Both the position numbers and the translations under genes were made by a program. The notes under the pieces are model-generated. The model saw nothing but the letters and a program-made list of their open reading frames with translations. It ran no database searches and had not been told where the DNA came from. This document shows positions 58,554 to 64,000 of a DNA stretch of 64,000 nucleotides, piece after piece (the first letter of the stretch is position 1; every line of letters begins with the position of its first letter). Source of the DNA: an uncultured Prevotellaceae bacterium (lineage in GTDB: Bacteria; Bacteroidota; Bacteroidia; Bacteroidales; Bacteroidaceae); the NCBI GenBank assembly GCA_900315565.1, contig OMZS01000013.1, positions 1,943 through 65,942 on the forward strand. Direction: 5' to 3'.

Positions 58554-59645
58554 ATGGATAATACCACCAAACATAGCACCGCTGTCGTCAAGACGGCGTG
58601 TGCTATTGTTTTTTTGCTGTTCACGTTTTTCTACCTGTACTATTTCCAGGCAGACATCCTCGCCATGGCCCAGCACGTGCTCTCGCACGGCAAAACCCAC
58701 TACAACCGCACCGTGGGAGCAGTACTCATCACGCTGGTGCTCTATTTGCTGCAAATGGGTGTCTATGCCCTGACCAAGCTGGAGTGGCGCGCCCACGCGC
58801 TCACTTATTTCCCTTCGCTCCTGGTGCTGACTTTCCTCACCAGCCCCGGCAATCATTTCTTCCAAGATGCCTCGCTGGGCGCTTGGCTATGGGCTGGTCC
58901 GCTGGTGGTGTTGCTCTATTGCGGAGTGGTGTGGGTGTTTCGTCAGTTGGAGGATATCATTTCCGAGTCGGGGGGCACAGGCGTGTTCTCGCGGCTCATG
59001 TGGGTGAACATGCTCATCATGGTGGTGATGTTTTTCATGGTGGCCGCGTTCAGCAACCACGACGAGGCGTTCCACTACCGGTTGAACATTGAGAGCCGTC
59101 TGCTGGGCAACGACCTCGACGGAGCGTTGGCCGTTGGAAAGGACACAGAAGTGAGCAACGAAGCCATCACACGGCTGCGCGCCTACGCTTTGTCGAAGAA
59201 AGGCCAACTGGGCGAACATCTGTTTGAGTATAATGTCAGCGGAGGTTCGGCTGCCATCATTCCGCCCAAAGGCGATACAAGCTCGGTGGCTGCCAGCGTG
59301 ATGATTCCTCAGCAAGAGCTGCGCAAACAGTATCTGCGCAACAAGAAAGACTATGAGCTTTGCGGCTTTCTGGCCGACAAACAGATTGATAAGTTTGCGC
59401 AAGCGCTCATTAAGTATTATCCGCTCAACGACTCTGTGCATCTGCCCAAGCACTATCGCGAGGCACTGACGCTCTACACACGCCAGCGTTCGCATCGTGT
59501 GGTGGACTATCGCAACTCAGTAATGGAAACCGACTTTGCCGACCTTCTGAAACTTGAGCGTGAGAACACGGACAAGCGTGCCCGGAAGAATGCCGTACAC
59601 GATAATTTCAGAAACACCTATTGGTATTATTACCTATACAGATAG
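58554..59645 (+). CDS. DUF6057-like membrane protein
   Basis: 363 residues: about four hydrophobic segments in the first 165 residues (IVFLLFTFFYLYYFQADILA, VGAVLITLVLYLLQMGVYAL, WLWAGPLVVLLYCGVVWVFR, MWVNMLIMVVMFFMVAAF), then a soluble, helical (TPR-like) C-terminal part. This fits the Bacteroidales DUF6057 family; it is not functionally known. The start is 7 bp after glgB, so the two are cotranscribed, possibly connecting envelope function with glycogen only by operon membership. Confidence 0.6.
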   Translation: MDNTTKHSTAVVKTACAIVFLLFTFFYLYYFQADILAMAQHVLSHGKTHYNRTVGAVLITLVLYLLQMGVYALTKLEWRAHALTYFPSLLVLTFLTSPGNHFFQDASLGAWLWAGPLVVLLYCGVVWVFRQLEDIISESGGTGVFSRLMWVNMLIMVVMFFMVAAFSNHDEAFHYRLNIESRLLGNDLDGALAVGKDTEVSNEAITRLRAYALSKKGQLGEHLFEYNVSGGSAAIIPPKGDTSSVAASVMIPQQELRKQYLRNKKDYELCGFLADKQIDKFAQALIKYYPLNDSVHLPKHYREALTLYTRQRSHRVVDYRNSVMETDFADLLKLERENTDKRARKNAVHDNFRNTYWYYYLYR

Positions 59646-59669
59646 CCAGGTAGAAACAGCTTAAAAAAC

Positions 59670-59711
59670 AACGGGCGGCACTTTACACATATTGGTAAGG
59701 TGCCGCCCGTT
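59670..59711. terminator. Bidirectional terminator between DUF6057-like and secreted protein genes
   Basis: Stem AACGGGCGGCAC (59670-59681) / GTGCCGCCCGTT (59700-59711), extended by a few inner pairs, followed by ATTATT. Confidence 0.8.
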
Positions 59712-59782
59712 ATTATTGGCGATTGTTTTCAGCGGAAAACAGCCAGATCATCCGACGTTTGCCGCGGAAGCAAACAAAAGGC

Positions 59783-60289
59783 TTAGCGATAGTCTTTGTG
59801 GTTGTGGCTCTTTACGAGTGTCATCACCCTTTTCACTTCGGCCAGGGCTTTCTCCCAGTCGGTGTCGAGCGAGAACTGAGTGATGAACTTGGGGTTGTCG
59901 TAGTAGCTCATTACCATTTCCTTGTCGGTGTCGTGGAAACGCACATAATAAACCGAAGTCTCCTTGAAGATTCTTACCACCTCGAGGCGGTCCTTTTTCT
60001 TGTTGGCGCGAGTGATTTCGTCAAGGAACATGTTGACAAACTCGTACATGGCCAAAGCCTGGCGGTCGAGTTCAATCACCTTGGCATCGGGGTTCACCTC
60101 ACGCGTTTTCATGGCCATGTAGTTGAGCGCATCCACTTCGAAGGTGGCCACTTTGCGCTTTTCTAAGTCCATTGTTTTGTCTTGAGCGATGCCCTGAGCC
60201 TTGGTCAGAATGCGGTTAAACACTTGTTGTGCATTGGCACTTGCGAATGACAGGCAGCAGAGAGCTGCGATAAAAAGCAATTTCTTCAT
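59783..60289 (-). CDS. Secreted hypothetical protein
   Basis: 168 residues with a signal peptide (MKKLLFIAALCCLSFASANA, cleaved before QQVFNRI). The mature part is mostly alpha-helical and charged (ILTKAQGIAQDKTMDLEKRK, FVNMFLDEITRANKKKDRLE). I do not recognise a domain. It stands alone between a terminator and the duplicated-ABC gene 70 bp upstream on the same strand. Confidence 0.7.
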   Translation of the reverse strand: MKKLLFIAALCCLSFASANAQQVFNRILTKAQGIAQDKTMDLEKRKVATFEVDALNYMAMKTREVNPDAKVIELDRQALAMYEFVNMFLDEITRANKKKDRLEVVRIFKETSVYYVRFHDTDKEMVMSYYDNPKFITQFSLDTDWEKALAEVKRVMTLVKSHNHKDYR

Positions 60290-60359
60290 GTCTTCTTTTT
60301 TAAATTTTGATTATTCTGTTCTATTTTTTATGTTCTTTCAAGAAAAACTCATTTTCTGA

Positions 60360-61844
60360 TTAAATATTGCGTTCGAGCCAAAGTTTGTTGGTGATGCAGG
60401 CCGGAAGTTCCTCCTCGTAGTGGGTGACCATGATCATGGTTTTGTTTCTGCGTTGGCAGAAAGTCTCTATGATGTCTTTCACCAGCCGTCGGTTCACGTT
60501 GTCGAGTCCGTGTAGCGGCTCGTCGAGAATCAGCAGCTCGGGGTCTTTGACAAATGCGCGGGCCAACAGCACCAAGCGTTGCTCGCCGCTCGACAGTTTC
60601 AAGAATGTCTGTTCTGCCAAATGGCCGACGCCAAATATGTCCATCCACCAGCGGCACACGTCGTAGTCGCCTGCTTCGGGCTTCACATAGAGTCCTACCG
60701 AGTCTTTCAGTCCGCTGGCCACAATTCGTATGGCGGGCAGGTCGCGCTGGTAGGCACGATGCATTTCGGGCGACACGTAGCCGATGTGCTTCTTAATGTC
60801 CCAAATGGTTTCGCCCGTGCCGCGTTGCTGGTCGAAGAGCACGATGTCGCAGGCGTAGCTTTGCGGATTGTCGGCACAAACCAAACTCAGCAGTGTGGAT
60901 TTTCCCGAGCCGTTTTGTCCGCTCAACGCCCATCGCTCTCCGTTCAACACTTTCCAGTCGAGTTCTTTCAGAATGGTTCGCTCGCCATAGCGTATGCTCA
61001 CCTTTCGCATGGCTACCACCTCGCGCGCGCAATATTCCTTATTATTATATGGTAGGCTGAGCAAGGCCTGCCTTTTCTCGTCGCTCAACACATGGTCGGG
61101 TAGCGGCGGGCGTTGGCGGAGATAGTCGGCCAGCGTGAGCTTTGCGCCCACCTTCAGTTGGTTTACTTCCACCACATGTGTGATGAACGACGGGATGTCG
61201 TCGCTCTTTGATAACACCAGCACTATTTGCAACGCTTGTTCGCTGATGAGCATTTGCAAGAGTTCTCTCAACTGGGCGCGTGTGCCAGCATCGAGGCCGA
61301 TAAACGGGTTGTCGAGTATGAGCACACGAGGCTGGCTGAACAACGACGAGGCCAACTTGAATTTTCTCAGCTCGCCGCTCGAAAGCAGAATGATGTACTT
61401 GTCGAGCAGATGCTCCATGCTGAACATTTCGTAGAGGCGCTGTTGCCACATGCGCCGCTCGGGTGTGTCTTGCCCTGCCAGGCGGTAGGCTTCTTCAAGC
61501 AGTTGTCCGGCGGTTGGAGTAGAGGCATCTATTTCCATCTGGTTCCACCGCTGCTGCAGAAAGTAGGTGCGGTCGTTGTCGCCGCCGTAGGTGTCGCGAA
61601 AGGCTATGTACCTGATGTTGTCGCTCACCAGCGGCTTTTGGCTGGGTGCAAAGTCGTACTCGGCCATGTCGGGCAAAAGCGGATGACGGCCCGTAATGAT
61701 ATCCACCAACATGGTTTTTCCGCCCCCGTTAGGGCCGACGATGGCTAATTGCTCTCCGTCGTTCAGGCAGAAATTCACAGGTTCGACCATGCGCCAAGCT
61801 GGCATGCGCGTCACTCCGTTTTTTATGTTGATGATGGTTTGCAT
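60360..61844 (-). CDS. Duplicated ABC ATPase (ModF/PhrA-like)
   Basis: 494 residues from ATG 61844 (MQTIINIKNGVTRMPAWRMV). Two nucleotide-binding domains: NBD1 with VGPNGGGKTMLVDIITGRHP, ILLSSGELRKFKLASSL and RVLILDNPFIGLD; NBD2 with SGQNGSGKSTLLSLVCADNP, LKLSSGEQRLVLLARAF and LLILDEPLHGLDN. No membrane segments. ModF/PhrA-type proteins of this kind have an unclear role. The ATG is 20 bp after the ruvC stop, so it belongs to the rsmG-MBL-ruvC transcript. Confidence 0.88.
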   Translation of the reverse strand: MQTIINIKNGVTRMPAWRMVEPVNFCLNDGEQLAIVGPNGGGKTMLVDIITGRHPLLPDMAEYDFAPSQKPLVSDNIRYIAFRDTYGGDNDRTYFLQQRWNQMEIDASTPTAGQLLEEAYRLAGQDTPERRMWQQRLYEMFSMEHLLDKYIILLSSGELRKFKLASSLFSQPRVLILDNPFIGLDAGTRAQLRELLQMLISEQALQIVLVLSKSDDIPSFITHVVEVNQLKVGAKLTLADYLRQRPPLPDHVLSDEKRQALLSLPYNNKEYCAREVVAMRKVSIRYGERTILKELDWKVLNGERWALSGQNGSGKSTLLSLVCADNPQSYACDIVLFDQQRGTGETIWDIKKHIGYVSPEMHRAYQRDLPAIRIVASGLKDSVGLYVKPEAGDYDVCRWWMDIFGVGHLAEQTFLKLSSGEQRLVLLARAFVKDPELLILDEPLHGLDNVNRRLVKDIIETFCQRRNKTMIMVTHYEEELPACITNKLWLERNI

Positions 61845-61864
61845 CGCTTCCTCTAATAATCTTG

Positions 61865-62437
61865 TCAGAGACCTCTCACCTTTTTCTGGTTTCTCAGGGC
61901 AAAGTCTTTCCATCCACGGTAGTTGGCCAACGACTCAGGACGATTAGACTGCATGAAATGGCAGTAGGCGGCACCCAGCGCGTCGGTGGCATCCATGAAG
62001 TGGGGCATGTCGTCGTCGCTCAGGTTAAGCAGTCTTTTCAGCATGCCCGCCACTTGCTCTTTCGAGGCGCTGCCGTTACCAGTAATGGCCATTTTTATTT
62101 TCAGCGGAGCATACTCGTGAATGGGAATGTCGCGATGAATGGCAGCAGCAATAGCCACTCCCTGGGCGCGCCCGAGTTTGAGCATCGACTGGACATTCTT
62201 TCCGAAAAACGGTGCTTCGATGGCCATCTCGTCGGGCAGAAACTCGCTGATGATGCCCGTCACACGCTCGAAAATCTTTCCCAGTCGCAGGTAGGGGTCG
62301 CTCATGTTGCGCATGTCAATCACGCCCATGGCCATCATTTCAGCCTTGTTGCCCGTAGCTTTTATCAGACCGTAGCCCATGACGTTGGTGCCAGGGTCAA
62401 TGCCCAAAATGATGCGTTCGGCTTTAGTCTTGTTCAT
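61865..62437 (-). CDS. ruvC: Crossover junction endodeoxyribonuclease RuvC
   Basis: 190 residues. Catalytic acids in [18 protein letters not shown] (Asp), [20 protein letters not shown] (Glu) and [14 protein letters not shown] (Asp pair). It resolves Holliday junctions; ruvA and ruvB are not in this window. Its ATG is 7 bp from a heptad array. Confidence 0.95.
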   Translation of the reverse strand: MNKTKAERIILGIDPGTNVMGYGLIKATGNKAEMMAMGVIDMRNMSDPYLRLGKIFERVTGIISEFLPDEMAIEAPFFGKNVQSMLKLGRAQGVAIAAAIHRDIPIHEYAPLKIKMAITGNGSASKEQVAGMLKRLLNLSDDDMPHFMDATDALGAAYCHFMQSNRPESLANYRGWKDFALRNQKKVRGL

Positions 62438-62444
62438 GCTTCTT

Positions 62445-62514
62445 AACTCACAACTCCTAACTCCTAACTCCTAATTCCTAACTCCTAACTCCTAACTCTC
62501 AACTCCTAACTCAC
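62445..62514. repeat. Heptad repeat array (AACTCCT-type, 10 units) filling the MBL-ruvC gap
   Basis: Ten 7-bp units in register, mostly AACTCCT (one AATTCCT, one AACTCTC, AACTCAC at each end). The right end contains the TGA stop of the MBL gene; the left end is 7 bp before the ruvC start, so it forms the whole spacer. Confidence 0.85.
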
Positions 62515-63158
62515 CGCAGGTATGGGTTCATTTGCAGCTCGCGTGCCAACGTGGTTTTAGGTCCGTGGCCCGTGTAGATGATGGTGTCGGGGGGCAACGT
62601 GTTGGCTATGTTCTTGAGCGAGCGCATCATGCTGTCGTAGCTGCCTCCGTCGAAATCGGTACGGCCGATGCTCATGTGGAACAGCGTGTCGCCAGAGAAA
62701 GCCACGCCTTCTTCCTTGCAATAGAAGAACACCGAGCCGGGCGTATGTCCTGGTGTGGGAATGATGGTTAACTCGTGTGTGCCGAACTTTATCACGTCGT
62801 CGGGCTGCAGATATTTGCCCACCGAGGGGAACTCTTCCTCGTAGTCGTCGAGATTGGCAAATCGGCGGGTTTGCGCCAGCATATCTTCCATGAGATATTG
62901 GTCGAGCGCCGAAACTTCGGGTTTAAGTCCGTAGGTTTTATAAACGAAGTAGTCGCCAAAGTGGTGGTCAATGTGTCCGTGGGTGTCAATCAGGTGTACA
63001 GGTGTGAGCTCGTCGCTTTCGATGTATTCTACGATAGCCATGCGCTCGGTGGGATGCAACGCGCCACAGTCGATGATGACGCATTCGCCCGAGTTGTCGC
63101 TCACTACAAACGTGTTCTCCTGGAACATGTTGCAAACAAAACGTTCAATGTTGATCAT
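62511..63158 (-). CDS. MBL-fold metallo-hydrolase (glyoxalase II-like)
   Basis: 215 residues. LIDTHGHIDHHFGDYF is HxHxDH, with other ligands in TIIPTPGHTPGSVFFY (His), VAFSGDTLFHMSIGRTDF (Asp) and IYTGHGPKTTLARE (His). This pattern is typical of bacterial glyoxalase II / YcbL-type hydrolases of about 210 residues acting on thioesters. It overlaps the upstream rsmG stop by 4 bp (ATGA). Confidence 0.88.
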   Translation of the reverse strand: MINIERFVCNMFQENTFVVSDNSGECVIIDCGALHPTERMAIVEYIESDELTPVHLIDTHGHIDHHFGDYFVYKTYGLKPEVSALDQYLMEDMLAQTRRFANLDDYEEEFPSVGKYLQPDDVIKFGTHELTIIPTPGHTPGSVFFYCKEEGVAFSGDTLFHMSIGRTDFDGGSYDSMMRSLKNIANTLPPDTIIYTGHGPKTTLARELQMNPYLR

Positions 63159-63775
63159 ATAGGTACGTAAATTAAGTATTTCTCTTTAAACCAAGGCTCC
63201 TCAAACCAGTTGCTCAGCGGACTTACCTCGGCGATTTTCTTCATGTTGTGAATTTCGCTTTCCACGTTTCCTCCTTTCAGGCACAACACTCCGTTGGCCA
63301 TCGAGTTGCGCTGGGTTTTGCTGATGTTTTTGCGTACTATTTTCAGCAGGTCGGGTAACGGCATGACAGCCCTGCTCACAACAAACTCGAATTTCTCTTT
63401 CTCCTCCTCGCCGCGCAAGTGTACGGGATGGCAGTTCTTCAGTCCTATGGCTTGAGCCACCTCGGTGGCCACGCGGATTTTCTTGCCCGTTCCGTCAATC
63501 AGTTTGAACTGAGTCTCGGGAAACATGATGGCCAGAGGTATGCCGGGAAAGCCGCCTCCCGTGCCGAAATCAAGGATGCGGGTGCCCGGTCTGAAGTTGA
63601 GTTCCTTGGCGATGGCCAGCGAGTGAAGCACGTGGTGTTCGTAGAGGTTCTCAATATCCTTGCGCGAAATCACGTTGATTTTCTGGTTCCAGTCGGCATA
63701 CAAGTCGTAGAGAGCCTCGAACTGCTGTCGTTGCGTGGGCGATAGTTGTGGAAAATATTTATCGATGATTTGCAT
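63155..63775 (-). CDS. rsmG: 16S rRNA (guanine(527)-N(7))-methyltransferase
   Basis: 206 residues, the usual RsmG (GidB) size. SAM motif TRILDFGTGGGFPGIPLAIM, NVISRKDIENLYEHHVLHSL and FVVSRAVMPLPDLLKIV are characteristic. It methylates G527 in the decoding centre. Translationally coupled to the downstream MBL gene; 51 bp from the gene at the window end. Confidence 0.95.
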   Translation of the reverse strand: MQIIDKYFPQLSPTQRQQFEALYDLYADWNQKINVISRKDIENLYEHHVLHSLAIAKELNFRPGTRILDFGTGGGFPGIPLAIMFPETQFKLIDGTGKKIRVATEVAQAIGLKNCHPVHLRGEEEKEKFEFVVSRAVMPLPDLLKIVRKNISKTQRNSMANGVLCLKGGNVESEIHNMKKIAEVSPLSNWFEEPWFKEKYLIYVPI

Positions 63776-63826
63776 GTAGAGTGATGCTTGATGGCTGTTG
63801 TTTTTGGGGTGTGTATTGAGGTAGGG

Positions 63827-64000
63827 TTATTCGCGTTTCAGCAAGTTGTCCAAGTCCGAGTAGGCAATGCTGACGCTGATTTCGCCAGCGGCGTGGGGTG
63901 CAATTTCGTCCTCAACGTAAATGAAGGTGATGTCGTCCTTGCCCAGCACAAAGTTGTCGGTAGGATAGGGGGTGACGCCCTCGAAAATCACTTGTTCGCG
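63827..64000 (-). CDS. DUF3298-domain protein (C-terminal fragment, cut by window end)
   Basis: The last 57 residues are visible, ending in TAA at 63829-63827. The segment ITFIYVEDEIAPHAAGEISV and SIAYSDLDNLLK fits the C-terminal end of DUF3298/RsiV-like domains, where a Glu-Ile-Ala-Pro motif is common. The upstream part lies beyond 64000, so signal peptide and start are unknown. Confidence 0.65.
   Translation of the reverse strand, partial: REQVIFEGVTPYPTDNFVLGKDDITFIYVEDEIAPHAAGEISVSIAYSDLDNLLKRE

Noticed and set aside
1-64000. tRNA and rRNA genes, insertion sequences, integrase
   Set aside because: I found no cloverleaf, rRNA core sequence, transposase or recombinase motif while reading both strands; a covariance-model scan would be needed to exclude small RNAs.

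Overview
The window looks like chromosome of a Bacteroidales bacterium, most likely a Prevotella-type (Prevotellaceae) gut or rumen organism. Reasons: about 17 start regions carry the Bacteroidetes sigma-factor -7 box TAnnTTTG, often with a TTTG about 19-20 nt upstream; Shine-Dalgarno sequences are weak; and there are Bacteroidetes-typical families (DUF3256, DUF6057-like, OmpP1/FadL, a T9SS-like C-terminal tail, GH43 and GH9 polysaccharidases, a eukaryotic-type GH13_8 branching enzyme, LytS/LytTR two-component pair). The genome is moderately GC-rich with AT-rich spacers. I saw no rRNA, tRNA, CRISPR array, transposase or prophage structural gene.

Layout. 0.3-2.8 kb: leftward catabolic operon (half of a GPH sugar transporter, an FMN-dependent hydroxy-acid-oxidase-like enzyme, a sugar isomerase-like TIM barrel). 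2.9-5.1 kb: secreted beta-helix-like protein and a NUDIX hydrolase. 5.3-8.2 kb: phenylacetate-CoA ligase, DUF3256 protein, ECF-like membrane protein. 8.5-15.3 kb: lipoate ligase plus the complete glycine cleavage system (gcvT, gcvH, split gcvPA/gcvPB, lpd), a self-contained operon in which LplA can lipoylate GcvH. 15.3-16.4 kb: a 1.2-kb repeat-rich spacer that ends in a promoter-driven structured RNA candidate. 16.4-23.8 kb: riboflavin synthase, then a TolC-MacA-MacB-MacB efflux operon with its own LytS/LytTR regulators. 23.9-35.9 kb: PBP1A, GH43, ClpC, iron alcohol dehydrogenase, GH9 and a rhodanese/metallo-beta-lactamase fusion.

35.9-40.7 kb is the accessory part: an AT-rich three-gene operon (two DUF488 proteins and a dual-OB-like protein) with its own promoter, then an HU-like protein, a sigma-factor gene that runs in frame into an A1S_2505/macro-like domain, and a divergent von Willebrand A protein. 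40.8-64 kb is mostly housekeeping: SDR, PrmA, a Tyr/Trp/Gly-rich secreted protein, OmpP1, a Wza-like export lipoprotein, GlmS, ProS, an OmpA-like lipoprotein, MtgA, UvrD/PcrA, a 14-unit MORN protein, YhcH, GlgB, a duplicated-ABC ATPase, RuvC, an MBL hydrolase, RsmG and the end of a DUF3298 gene.

The most unusual signals are in the repeats. Two distant spacers (15.36-15.51 kb and 54.33-54.46 kb) share one architecture: tandem units of exactly 21 bp, then a 16-bp TCTAGAGAATT palindrome, then one inverted 21-bp unit and a T-tract. Separately, at least six arrays of 7-bp units (different sequences, constant period) sit against start or stop codons, and one lies inside lpd. An A8 tract in the HU-like gene decides whether it stops before, or runs through, the next gene.
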